Under the pieces are notes generated by a model. The model made no database searches. It worked only from the letters and a program-made list of their open reading frames with translations, and had not been told where the DNA came from. The position numbers and the translations under genes are program-made. Below, piece by piece: positions 19,572-30,365 of a DNA stretch of 64,000 bases; position 1 is the stretch's first letter; every line of letters starts with the position of its first letter. This DNA is from Haematobia irritans (taxonomy: Eukaryota > Arthropoda > Insecta > Diptera > Muscidae), in assembly GCF_050003625.1 (NCBI RefSeq), contig NC_134398.1, positions 107,292,026-107,356,025 on the forward strand. Reading direction: 5' to 3'.

Positions 19572-21494
19572 TGTTACGTTTGCCTGCTGTAGGGTGTATA
19601 TTTCTTGTAAGGTGTAAGGTGACACGGTGGCTTTGCCGGCTACTCGTCGATTTGGGCAGGTTCTTCACCATGAAATATACAAACAAACGTAAGCATAATT
19701 TCTTCGTGTCCAGAAATAAAAAAAAAACAGAATGGATAATATATAATCGGACGGACAATTTTTCCATGAAAACACACACTCGGGGAATAAAATCAGACTA
19801 TTGGCTTGAGCCTCCCACCCCCTCTGCTATTTATTCCAGCAGCCATGTATCGCCTCAGGCCCTCTCAAATGAAAGCGATACCCTACCAAAAATCGTCTCG
19901 TCTTATCGGTTATTACATTAATTTAACCTGAGACACACACCCCATTCCACAACCACTCACGTTAACCATTTGCAGCACCCTGTATCAACAAAAAAAACAC
20001 TACTCAAGCATGATACTCATATACTCTGAGAGAAAGAGAAATACAAAATTCATTTCTGCAAACAAATTTACAAAATCTTTATTATGTTTCATTTATACAT
20101 ACTGCCAATTCGAATTGTTATACTTAAAACTAATAATGTATTTATATATATTTGTATATATTTAACAACATATGAAATTTAATGTAGAAATCTAAAATAT
20201 AACACATAGAAAAAAATTATATATATAAAGCATAGATGCATCTAGCCACTTAATCTCTCTATTACTCATTTACTCACCCTTTAAGAGCAAGGCCTATACT
20301 CTGAAAGAGCTTAATGACAAATAAGAGACTCCATCATAGAATAACAATATCATTCACAAATTCTTCTTGTTTTGATTATTTTTTTCTATTTTTATTTTGT
20401 CTTTATTTCGATGCTATCTTCGTTTTATTCCTTTTTTTACATTCTTTTTACTTCATTATATTTGTAATTATTCAAATTGTTTTTTTTTCTTTGATTTTAA
20501 CATGTATGTTTTTGCGATTCTTCAATTTGTTTTGTTTTTTTTTTATTTTATCATATAGGTATTTTTATATAAATTCCGTAAACAAAGAATTAAATACGCA
20601 AAAGAAAATGGAAAATAACAGTTCTCGGGTATTAAGTATGAAATACTGGTTTTACAGCATTTATAGAAACAAAAATTACATATATATATATAAAGATAAT
20701 AAATCCGCGCCTTTTTGATAATTATATACATATGAATATTTCTATGTAATCATATATATGAAATATTTGTTATACAGCACATTTTATTCTTGATTCGCTT
20801 GTGGAAAAAAAAATATTGAGGTTTTATTCTTCTCCATACTTCATTTTCTTGCTTTTTTTTTGACGAAGTTATAGGGAAAATACAAATTTCGTCAGCAATG
20901 AAATTCTCTACTTCCATATGAATTAAGGCGGCAAGATCGGGAAAAGTTTTTTATATTATATTTTTCTTTTGGTCACAAGTTGATAGTTTATTTATCTTGA
21001 TCTTTCAGTTTCATTTTTTTTTATTTCACCAAATAACAATTTGCACAACAAATCTTTTATTTTGTTGTAGGTTAAGTTTTCTTGGCAGTTTGTAGAAATG
21101 TTTTTATTCCTTTTTTTCAGAACTGGTTTTGTTAATTTAACACCAAATTGTCCTTAATATCTTAATTTTTATTAATTTCTTTTCTTTAAATGTTTATATT
21201 TAAGTATTTGCGAAATTAAATTAATATTCGTCTCATTTATATTGGGTTTCTATTAATTTTATTGTTTGTCTTATACAGACGATCTTTCTGTGTAGGCAGT
21301 TTCTTTTCGACTCCTCCTTCTCACAAGAAAAAAAGGTATGTCAATCTCATTATTAGATAGTTTTCTTCTTCTTGTTTTTTTTTTCTTTTCTGCCTAAACT
21401 TCTTCCACATCTGTAGGCGACTTTGCAACACTATACAAAAAAAGATGTGTTCAGACTTACAAATCCAAAGAATTCAAATCTAGTAACCGTTACA
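19572..21494 (-). repeat. gypsy 5' LTR, outer end of the array
   Basis: This 1923-bp LTR matches 6647-8572 apart from a few homopolymer and single-base changes. It ends at CCGTTACA (21494), after which the sequence departs from the other LTR copy. It is the right-hand boundary of the gypsy array. The partner boundary lies left of the window, so the target duplication cannot be checked. Confidence 0.87.
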
Positions 21495-22167
21495 ACATCC
21501 ATAGCGTGAACATTTTTAACATTTTCAAAACAAAAAAGAAAATTGTTGACCTGAACAGTTTTTAGAATTTTCAAACGTCTGAAGTGAACTTACGTAATTG
21601 TGCTTCAAATTTTTTCTTCAAAAACAAATGACATTTGGGTTTCATTAAACGGTCAATCATAACGGAAAAAATTTTTTTCAGGGTTACGACTTAAAAAAAT
21701 TGACTTAAAAAGTGATATTCTCTTATTTTCTTTTAAGACCTCTTTGCTCCACAAAACAACATCTCACAACATCAACTTGCGGCAAGTAAAAAAGAGAAGC
21801 AAAGTAAGTACAATTAAAATTATATTCTCCTGTAACCCGTCCACTCCCTATTCACCGACACTCACACATACATCCGGGTGCACCAACCAGTAGAGGTATC
21901 GGGCTGCCACTTTAACCTAACCTAACCTATCACAATGGACTGAATAGTCTAAGTGAGCCTGAATCTTAATCGGGCTGCCACTTTAACCAGTAGAGGTGCC
22001 AGATCGTGAATTTTTTGACATTTGCCGGGAATTTTTGAAAATAGTCGACTTCGACCTTTTTTACACTTTTTTGATAAATTTTCAACATACCAACGCCAGT
22101 TGACCTATAATATTGACATTTCGTGGGATTTTTTCGATTCGTTTTAATTTCGACCTACTTTTTCAAA
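21495..22167 (+). other. BEL/Pao element 1: 5' region and leader
   Basis: This non-coding DNA lies between the gypsy LTR and the gag ATG of the first BEL element. It probably holds the remains of a 5' LTR, but I see no match to the 3' non-coding region at 28411-29592, so no LTR pair can be named. A consensus splice donor (AAA/GTAAGT, GT at 21804) lies here. A LINE-tail insertion sits at 21898-21985. Confidence 0.45.
21898..21985 (+). mobile_element. 88-bp LOA tail-only insertion, permuted
   Basis: The insertion lies between two copies of ACCAGTAGAGGT (21886-21897 and 21986-21997). It consists of the very end of the LOA/SINE tail (ATCGGGCTGCCACTTTAACC and CCTAA units), then a second, longer piece of the same tail (TATCACAATGG... 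to GGGCTGCCACTTTA) without further CCTAA units. The order suggests that the RT copied one tail and then jumped to another. Confidence 0.75.
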
Positions 22168-23390
22168 ATGAGCGTTTCTGAGAAATTTCCTAATGCCTTT
22201 AACGACCATATGGACTTTGAGCAGGCTGAATTAAATAGACCTGCTGAAAAAGATGTGCACTCTCTAGAGGTGTTACGCGTTCATGTGGACCATTTATGGA
22301 CCCAAGTTCAAAGGTCATATGAGATATATAGAGATTATAAGGCACCAGAAGGGGAGAAAACAATTGACTTAAAAGTTTTGCGCGAGACTTATCGAAAGGC
22401 TCTCTCGTCCTACAAACTTGTTGTCATCTCACTCAACGCAGAAAAAGAAGCTCTTTCTTCCCTCAACCATCCTCCAGAAAAATCGGAGAGACTTTCAGCC
22501 CCTAGCTCAGCGGGCTTTGACAGATCCCATGAATATGCCATAAAGCTACCGCCAGCGACACGGACGTTTTCTGTGGCAGCTACAGGACCTGGCCAACATT
22601 TCGTGACCTCTTCTCGGCCATTTACATTAAAAATCCGAGACTTAGTGGGGTTGAAAAACTTTATCATTTTAACCAAAAAACTGGAGGTGAGGCGCGAGAA
22701 ATTATATCCCACGTACCGCTCGTTAACGAAGGCTTTGACATCGCGTGGAAAAGTCTAGCAGATCGCTACGAAAACAAGCGTATGCAAGTCAATGAGCAAA
22801 TTCGTACATTATTTGACCTTCCCGCCGTATCTGTACATTCAATCTCCTCACTTAAATTGCTTCAACGCACAGTAACTGGATGTTTACAGACTTTAAAGAC
22901 CTTGGACATCATTACTACGTCATGGGATTTTAATATATTTATGCTCTCAAAAATTACCGAGAAGTTATTTAGAGGAATTCGAGAAAAATCTGGACCACAG
23001 TTCTCAAATGCCTTCATGGCGGAATTTTGATGACTTTTTGACCCAAAAGTTCAAGACTTTAGAATCCGTGGGCAATATCCAGCCTTCAACCTCAAAGCCT
23101 CACCATAGACCTTCCGAAAGGGCAAATAACCCTAAGGATAAGCGAATTCATTCATTTCAAACCAAAATCGATCAGACCTCAAAGAAAAGACCTCATAATT
23201 ATGTCGCCCTGACGTGCCAACTTTTCAAGGAATCTCATTTCTAGGGAAAATGTGCCAAATTCCTGGAAAAGAGTACTAACGATCGTATTCACTTTGTAAA
23301 AAATACCCGTTTTGTCCAAGTACCTACAACTGCAGAACTTACAATCTTAGACATCATACGCTTTTGCACAAAGGCAGTGGGACACCAACC
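22168..23390 (+). pseudogene. gag: BEL/Pao element 1 gag, decayed
   Basis: Gag begins at the ATG at 22168 (MSVSEKFPNAFNDHM). The first ~150 residues are a helical region, then the frame breaks near 22600 and again near 23010. The capsid part is readable in shifted frames (SLADRYENKRMQVNEQIRTL, then LFDLPAVSVHSIS). A cysteine region is mutated by a stop (CQLFKESHF, stop, GKCAKFL). It ends with the BEL-type HHTLLH signature readable at about 23360. This is clearly non-functional as it stands. Confidence 0.8.
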
Positions 23391-24401
23391 ACGCAGAATC
23401 CACAAGACCTCGCCGCACGACCAAGTACCAGTGCTCAAGCCCTAACAACGACCATACTGTCCACAATCGACATCGAACAATCTGAGGTAACGACATTAGC
23501 TCTCCGAGAGGACAATCGACCTTCGTCTAGCTCCCAGTCGAGACAAACGTTACTTTTCACAGCTCTTGTTCAGATTGAAACACATGGTCAGAGATATGAA
23601 GCTCGAGCTATCTCTGACAAGCTGAAGAATCGACTTCGACTTCCGACCAGGCGGAGTTTAGTTCACGTCTCAGGTTTGAGTCCAACAGTCACTGAAACTT
23701 CAACCCAAGCGTGTATTTTCACACTGTGCTCAAAGGTGGAACCCGACTTCAAATTAGACGTTTTGGCTCCAGTTCTCAAGACCTTACCGTTCAATTTGCC
23801 ACCTAGAAACCTAGACATTGACATCTGTGACTTTCAACAACCATTGGCAGATCCGTACTTTTACGTAAGCCAACCTATCGACATTCTCATAGGACTTGAC
23901 CTGGGTCCCTCAATTTTTGACCTTGAAGCTCCGATTCGTCCACTTGTCTTCCTTTTGACACAAAAAACTGTTTTTGGTTGGACTGTGGGGGGATCAGAGC
24001 CAATATCGACTCAATCAAAAAATGAGATTTCACTTTTTAACGCAGTCTCACTCGACAAAATCCTCACACAATTTTGGGAGGTGGAGGAGACCCCAAAACC
24101 CATTTTGCGGTCAGAACAAGACTTGACCTGCGAGAATATCTTCCGAACCACGGCATACAGAAATGACTTAGGAAGATATGTAGTTAATCTACCATTTAAA
24201 AATGGTGAAGAAATTGGACATTCGCGGAGCATAGCAATGGCTCAATTTCTTCGTATGGAAAAAATGCTCAGCAAGAAGCCTGACATTAAGAGTCAAAATG
24301 ACCAAGTCATACTTCAATACCTGGACCTAGGCCATATGAAAAAGATAAATCATTCGGAAATCCAAAAAGACCTAACTACTGTTTACCTCACCATGCGGTG
24401 A
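23391..24401 (+). pseudogene. pol: BEL/Pao element 1 pol start: protease-like region with active site missing
   Basis: This open stretch is part of a longer frame from 23364. It encodes the retropepsin-like domain usual in BEL/Pao (the DUF1758 type): LLFTALVQIETHGQRYEARA, then ISDKLKNRLRLP, IDILIGLDLG and LTQKTVFGWTVGG. The residues that normally carry the Asp-Ser/Thr-Gly triad should lie between EARA and ISDKL but are absent, as if removed by an in-frame deletion. The C-terminal part leads towards the RT. Confidence 0.78.
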
Positions 24402-25446
24402 TAAAACCCGACCGTGTTACAACCAAATAAAGAGTTGTCTTCAACGCGTCGTCTCCGACTTCTAACAAGAAAAGTCTTAATGACATTTTATATTCTGGAC
24501 CTATCCTGCAACAAGACCTCGTACTACAGACCTTGAAGTGGAGACTTTTCAAGTATGTCTACAATGCTGACATAACCAAAATGTGTCGTCAGATATTAGT
24601 AGACCCTTCACAGACTCAGTATCAACGAATACGGTTTCGAAAATCCCCTAAGGACCCAATTGAAGACTTCGAACTTCAAACAGTGACTTTTGGAGTCAAT
24701 TGTGCCCCATTTTTGGCAATTAGGACCTTGCTGCAACTGGCTGAGGACATTCGAGATTCCCATCATTTAGCTGCTAAAGTTCTAGAAGAAAACATGTACG
24801 TCGACGACGTTTTAGCGGGAGGACATACAGTCAATGAGGCAATAATTTCTAGAAAGCAATTTGAAAGTGTGTTACTATCTGCCGGTTTTGACCTCATGAA
24901 ATGGACATCCAACGATCCTCAAGTCATCAAAGGCCTTCCTAAGGAAAAACTTCTTTCATTAGATTGCCTGACCTTATCCGAAAATATTGGGACCAAGACC
25001 TTAAGGATAAAATGGAACATTAAATCAGACTCTTTTTCCTTCCCTCAACCTGATATTGGACTTAAATCATCCTATACTAAGCGAGAAGTTCTTTCGACTA
25101 TTGCTCGATTCTTTGACCCATGTGGCTGGTTAGCGCCAATTGTAGTCGTCGCCAAACTTATCATGCAACAAATCTGGCTGGACAAAGTCGGATGGGACGA
25201 TGGCCTAACACCACTGACTTGCATTACATGGCAAAATTCATAAAGATCTGTCCTGACATTCAAAATGTCAAAATACCTCGCTGGGTACAATTCACACCAG
25301 AATCCAAAGTAGAACTACACGGTTTTTGCGACTCTTCGGAGAGAGCATATGCTGCGACGTTATACATCCGACTTCAAACGGGGAACGACATAAGGTGCCA
25401 TTTATAGGTTGCAAAAACTCGTGTAGCCCCTATCAAAAAGCTATCG
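24402..25446 (+). pseudogene. pol: BEL/Pao element 1 reverse transcriptase, decayed
   Basis: RT pieces lie in several frames. An open part at 24533-25243 has DITKMCRQILVDP, TFGVNCAPFLAIRTLL, the catalytic YVDDVLAGG and the thumb region (FFDPCGWLAPIVVVAKLIMQ). Frameshifts near 25200 lead to a piece with VELHGFCDSSERAYAATLY, which opens RNase H. A stop interrupts it near 25405. The motifs place it firmly in BEL/Pao. Confidence 0.85.
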
Positions 25447-27296
25447 TTGCCGAGACTTGAACTTTGTGGCGCAGTTTTACTCTCGACTTTGGTATCTTCT
25501 ACTGCGCCACGTTTACAGTTGACCTCATACGACTTACATTTCTGGACCAATTCAACGATTGCTCTATCCTGGCTGAATCGACCTTCATGTACTTGGAACA
25601 CCTTCGTTGGAAATAGGGTAACAGAAATCACGGAAAAAGTAGGGACCTCAAACTGGCGACATGTAGAATCTCGATATAACGCAGCAGACATCGCAACAAG
25701 GGGATGTTCGTCAACTGACCTACAGACTTACGACCTGTGGTGGTACGGACCTTCCTGGTTGAAAGCACCAAAAAGTTGTTGGCCGATTCCAAAACAAACG
25801 ATTGAAACAACTTTAGAAATAAAACCGGTTAAGACATTTCTCACAACGACTTTTGAAGACCCGTTGGAACGATTTTCTAGTCTTTCTCGTGCTTATCGCG
25901 TTCTCGCTTACGTATTTCGTTTTTGGAGAAATACAGGATCCAATCGACGTCACATTCGATCGACGTCTTCTGAAATTTCGTCCGATGAGATCAAATTTGT
26001 GAAAAATAAACTTATCATTATAACACAACGACATCACTTTGGGGAGGAATACAGTCAGCTTTCAAAAAAGCTTCAAGTAGCTTCCACCAGCTCACTTTTG
26101 ACTTTGAATCCATTTTTGGATACTTCAGGCATTATGAGATCAAATGGACGTCTTACAAAATCGCCAACTTTAACGTTTGGCGAACGACATCCCATCTTGA
26201 TTCCTCATGACTGCCGGCTTTCACAACTTCTCGTAGAACATACTCACAAATGGACCTTACACGTCGGCAATCAGCTAACGATTCGCATTTTACGAACAGA
26301 ATTTTGGATTTTCCGACTTAAACCTCTCGTAAAATTTGTCATAAATCGCTGTAAGACGTGTATCTTGTATAAAAAGCACACAAGAAACCAGATCATGGCC
26401 TCTTTGCCTCCTGAACGGAGTACACACAATACCGGAGTTGACTTTGCCGGACTTTTTAACATTCGAAATTACACAGGAAGAGCCTGCCTCATTACCAAGG
26501 GCTACGTCTGCATTTATGCTTTTCAACCAAAGCCGTGCATTTGGAGGCCACTAGCGACCTTGCGACTCAAGCATTTCTCGCTGCTTTTGCCCGATTCATT
26601 GGTAGAAGTGGTTATCCTGCAAAAATGTTTTCAGAAAATGGAACCAACTTCACGGGAGCAGTAGAAATGCTAAAAAAGGATCGGATAGAGTTTTTCAGAA
26701 TTTACAATCCGACCTTATTAATCGACATTCAACTCAGGACATCGAATGGAACTTCATTCCACCCGGTGCCCCACACATGGGCGGCCTATGGGAGGCTGGC
26801 GATTCCTGACATGACCTTTACTTTTGAGGAACTTTCAACGATTTTGGCTCGCATCGAAAGCTGCCTCAACTCAAGACCTCTAAGTCCTGCGAGTGACGAT
26901 CCAAATGACCTTTCTCCACTTACACCGGGACATTTTTTAATCGGTGCACCAATGTTATCTCCAGCTGAACCCGACCTATCTTCAGACAATATCACGCTTG
27001 CCAATAGGTGGAAGCGTTTGAAGATAATATCTCAGCTCTTTTGTCGACGGTGGAAGAGTGAATACCTGAGAGAATTACATCGTAGGTATAAGTGGAAGAG
27101 ACCACTAGAAAATGTCAAACTTCATGACCTCGTAATAATCAGAGATGATAGACTTCCTGAAAATGATTGGAAATTAGGCAGAATTGTTCACCTTTATCCA
27201 GGATCAGACGATAACAGCCGCGTAGTCGACCTTCGGCCATCCAACGGTGTTATTCGTAGACCTATAACCAAACTCATTCCCCTCCTATCCGACTAA
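25447..27296 (+). pseudogene. pol: BEL/Pao element 1 RNase H and integrase, decayed
   Basis: The first frame (to 26664) carries RNase H (LPRLELCGAVLLSTLV, FWTNSTIALSWL) and the integrase zinc region (HKWTLHVGNQLTIRILR, CKTCILYKKHT), then TGVDFAGLF. After a frameshift near 26540 the core continues in another frame. There SENGTNF has Glu in place of the second catalytic Asp, and the PHMGGLWE motif is shifted. It ends with the BEL C-terminal domain (DPNDLSPLTPGHFLIG, NDWKLGRIVHLYPG, RRPITKLIPL). At least two frameshifts make it non-functional. Confidence 0.85.
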
Positions 27297-27345
27297 TCCT
27301 TACCTCACTTTTCAAATTTTCCGCTATATCAACGTTCCGTATTTC

Positions 27346-27347
27346 AG
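27346..27347 (+). promoter_or_regulatory. candidate splice acceptor before the extra ORF
   Basis: A pyrimidine-rich run ends TTCCGTATTTCAG, three bases before the ATG at 27350. With the GTAAGT donor at 21804 it could produce a spliced subgenomic RNA for the extra ORF, as env genes of some insect retroelements are expressed. Consensus match only. Confidence 0.35.
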
Positions 27348-27349
27348 AA

Positions 27350-28410
27350 ATGGCAGCACGACTTCCCAACGCTAATAAACAACCAAACAGACCTAAAGGA
27401 TGGATATATTCTTGTGGGCTTTGCAGAAAAGATCATCCTCTCAAGACCTGCCCCAAATTTTTAAGCCGTGAACATGCTGACCGGTATGAGATTGCGTGCG
27501 GATATTTCTACTGCATTAATTGTCTTGCGTGCTCACATGACAGACGTGATTGTCGAACTACAGCTTGCTGCCAAATATGCTATCAAAAACACAATACTTT
27601 ATTGCACTATGCACCACAAATTGCTGAACTGCGACAACGACCTACGGAACAAGCGGAGCCAACCCCCTCTCGTGAGAACAGACCTACTTCACGTGACACT
27701 AGACCTACTTCACGTGACACTAGACATTCACCACGTGACAATCACCATTCATCACGCGATGAACGACCTCATCAGCCTCAGCCTTCATGCCGACGAAGTG
27801 TATCAAAAGACCGTGAATCCCGATCAGAAGAGCGAACCTCACGAGTTCTAGAGCGGTCTTCAAATTCGGCAAAACGACCTTTGCGAAGTCTATCTGAATT
27901 CAGAATGGTGCCGCGTGTACATTTTCCCTTCAATGGTTTGTTCCAACGGCTCAGGTTCACGTTGCTTTTCCCAATGAAGCTGACATGTGGCATACCTGTC
28001 GTGCAGTACTGAATTTCGGTTCGACTGTCTCTCGAATCTCTGGCCATATACAATCGACCTTAAGCCTTCCGACTTTTGACTACCGAGACAACCGATTTGC
28101 TAAACTCCGAATTACTGGCCGACTTGCACGCTTCAAATGGTCGAAAGAAATTCGAGCCCTTTTGACAAATGACCTACCAAAAAAACCATACGATGGGCCC
28201 ATACTCGCTGACCCATCAGAAGACTTCACCCCCGATACGCTGGCGGATCCTGACCCACGATGCAATGCAGCAATTGACATTGAATTGGGTTCTGACCTCT
28301 TTGCTGATCTCTGGCGAAACGGATCCATGGAGACTATAGTCCCGGATGTGAATGCTATGCAGACAGCAATTGGCTACACCTTCAGCGGCGCAGTTGGACA
28401 CATTTGGTGA
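27350..28410 (+). pseudogene. extra ORF downstream of BEL integrase: Cys/His cluster plus protease-like domain
   Basis: Two overlapping frames, 27350-28012 and 27985-28410, read together as one protein. The first part has a gag-type cysteine region (CGLCRKDHPLKTCPKF, CINCLACSHDRRDC, CQICYQKHNTLLH). An Arg/Ser/Asp-rich linker follows, with a 21-bp tandem repeat coding RPTSRDT. The second part resembles the BEL retropepsin-like fold (HTCRAVLNFGSTVSRIS, DIELGSDLFADLW, AIGYTFSGAVGHIW), but the expected Asp-Ser-Gly reads Asn-Phe-Gly. The ORF starts 54 bases after the integrase stop. It looks like a second gag-knuckle/protease module in the place where env would sit. The crossing point between frames lies between about 27900 and 27985. 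Whether it is a mutation or a translational shift is unknown. Confidence 0.6.
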
Positions 28411-29592
28411 AGGACCACAAGGTGGCCGGCATGTTTAATGTCAACCGACATTAAAGCAAAAAATCATTTTATTTTTTCATTTACTTTTTTTTATTTTTAA
28501 TTTTTCATTTAAATTAAATTTTTGTCGCCTAGTGTAATTTCCATTTTTTCATATATTTACATTTTTCAATATTTCCTTTAATTATTACTTTATTCGATTT
28601 CATTTTATGTTTATGTTTGTTTTTATTAACATTCCCTAATATTAAAAACAACTGTTATAAACAACAATAACAACACTCAACTTTATCTACAGCCAGTGTA
28701 GAGATTGTGTGTTGCCATTGTTGTTGTTGTAAAGATCGTTTCTTCTTTGCTTGCCCTTTACCAACATAAAGGGCAGCAAGAAGTTAGTTGGTCATTGACG
28801 TTTATTACATACGGCACGGGCGACATTGCAAAATACAAACACGAAATCAAATATTATTAACATAAATTGTTAAACAAAAAAAAAATACATGAAATAAACT
28901 TGGGAAAATACTTCATAAAATTAATTAAAATAAACAAAGTGTGAACTCAAACAAAATTCAAGGTATTTTAATTTAAACAAAAGGTGAAACAAAACGGTAA
29001 AAGTGGACGGGCAAATAAAACAACAAAAACAAACAGTGAAATATTAAAAGAAACTTAACAACATAAAAATACCAGAAAACTTAACAAAAAAATATATATA
29101 TATTTAACCAAAATAAATCCTAATTAGCGGAAAATCATATTCCACTAAACAGTACGAATAAAAATATCTCCTTTATTGTATATCATAAGCCATAGTTTTG
29201 TGTATTATAATAAACATTTTTTGAAATAAAGTCTGGTGGTTATAGAAAATTGACTTGTATTATACGAAAAATTTCTTTGCTGTATACAGCCTTGTTGTAC
29301 ATTTGATTCCTCCATTTCTCTTCTTTTTTGAAAATTATACTGACATACAGTTTAATTGAAACCAATTTCTTAATATAGGTTTCCCAAAAAATGTTTAATT
29401 TTTCCGGATAGCAGGAATATTTTGAATGAGTGTAAGTACATTCTTCTCACAGCGTAGTAATAATGAACTAAAATACGATGCAATAGATGAACTAATTTAT
29501 AAGAAAATCATGAACTTATCTAGATGAAAAAAATCTTTGGCGCCAAATCATGGCCATTCTTACTATGGGTTAGTTCATTTTTCGTAAACAAT
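28411..29592 (+). repeat. 3' non-coding repeat (possible LTR) of BEL element 1, copy 1
   Basis: This A+T-rich non-coding block follows the extra ORF. It is repeated at 31178-32262, and its last third again at 47105-47545. It could be a 3' LTR starting TGTTTAATG at about 28431, where TTTAATGTC pairs with GACATTAAA around AACC. However, no matching 5' LTR is visible upstream of gag, so this is tentative. It contains A/T-rich microsatellite tracts and no ORF. Confidence 0.5.
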
Positions 29593-29603
29593 ATTAATGA
29601 GCT

Positions 29604-29611
29604 ATACCCAC
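29604..29611. repeat. SINE target site duplication (left)
   Basis: ATACCCAC here and at 29964-29971 flank the SINE. The duplicated segment at 32270-32277 has a single copy of the same bases and no SINE. Confidence 0.85.
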
Positions 29612-29963
29612 CGTGAGCGAGCCACCGTGGTGCAATGGTTAGCATGCCCGCCTTGCATACACAAGGTCGTGGGTTCGATTCCTGCTACGACCGAACACCA
29701 AAAAGTTTTTCAGCGGTGGATTATCCCACCTCAGTAATGCTGGTGACATTTCTGAGGGTTTCAAAGCTTCTCTAAGTGGTTTCACTAGAATGTGGAACGC
29801 CGTTCGGACTCGGCTATAAAAAGGAGGTCCCTTGTCATTGAGTTTAACATGGAATCGGGCAGCACTCAGTGATAAGAGAGAAGTTCACCACTGTGGTATC
29901 ACAATGGACTGAATAGTCTAAGTGAGCCTGATACATCGGGCTGCCACATAACCTAACCTAACC
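29612..29963 (+). mobile_element. tRNA-derived SINE with LOA-type 3' tail
   Basis: This is a 352-bp SINE. The head is tRNA-like, with box A TGGTGCAATGG (29628-29638) and box B GGTTCGATTCC (29672-29682), a normal RNA polymerase III internal promoter layout. The amino acid of the parent tRNA is not assigned. A unique body follows (29700-29892). The tail (29893-29963) matches the LOA 3' end almost base for base (GTGGTATCACAATGG, GAATAGTCTAAGTGAGCC, CGGGCTGCCAC) and ends in CCTAA units. Eight-base target duplications surround it. I infer that it is moved in trans by the LOA LINE. Confidence 0.9.
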
Positions 29964-29984
29964 ATACCCACTTTTGCCTTTTAA

Positions 29985-30361
29985 GGTTAGGTTAGGTTAA
30001 AGTGGCAGCCCGATTAAATTTCAGGCTCACTTAGACTATTCAGTCCATTGTGATACCACATTTAACTAAAAGTACCTATTACATATGGGCACTTCTAGTC
30101 TTAACCACTGAACCTTCTCTATTATTTACTTTTGTGGAACCAACCAGATTGCTCCAAAAACATTAACAAACTGCTTAAGTTAACGTTTTCCAGGTCAGCC
30201 AGTAATCTAAAGCTATATGCTCCTAAAATTCGCTTACGCCTTACACAAAAGGCAGGACACTAACACAAGAGGTGTTTAATTGATTCCTTTTCCTCCACAT
30301 CATGACAGCTTATACAATAGTCATTATACTTCGCACCTATAGTTTTTGCAAATTCGCCTAT
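29985..30361 (-). mobile_element. LOA-like LINE, copy C (3' fragment)
   Basis: This is the 3' end of a minus-strand LOA copy. The tail on the plus strand reads GGTTAGGTTAGG next to CCTTTTAA (29977-29984). The coding part corresponds to the ORF2 C-terminus (cysteine cluster). It stops abruptly at 30361, where the duplicated BEL segment begins. The same LINE with the same left flank appears longer at 32291, so copy C is a duplicate made by tandem duplication, not an independent insertion. Confidence 0.88.
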
Positions 30362-30365
30362 CACT

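Larger units (their letters stand above)
6647..21494 (-). mobile_element. Ty3/gypsy retrotransposon (Osvaldo/Ulysses-like) with a nested LINE, complete LTR-to-LTR unit
   Basis: Read on the minus strand the order is 5' LTR (21494-19572), primer site, gag, pol part 1, LOA LINE in opposite orientation, pol part 2, 3' LTR (8572-6647). Without the 5.04-kb LINE the element would be about 9.8 kb. No env ORF follows integrase. The Osvaldo/Ulysses assignment is inferred from the tRNA-Lys primer site, the very long LTR and the RT sequence style. Because the LINE splits pol, neither unit can encode a full pol product. The next unit begins directly at the shared LTR, making a tandem LTR-internal-LTR-internal array. 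Confidence 0.88.

Noticed and set aside
29620..29692. Functional tRNA gene
   Set aside because: The cloverleaf is imperfect, and the unit continues into a SINE body and LINE tail with target duplications.
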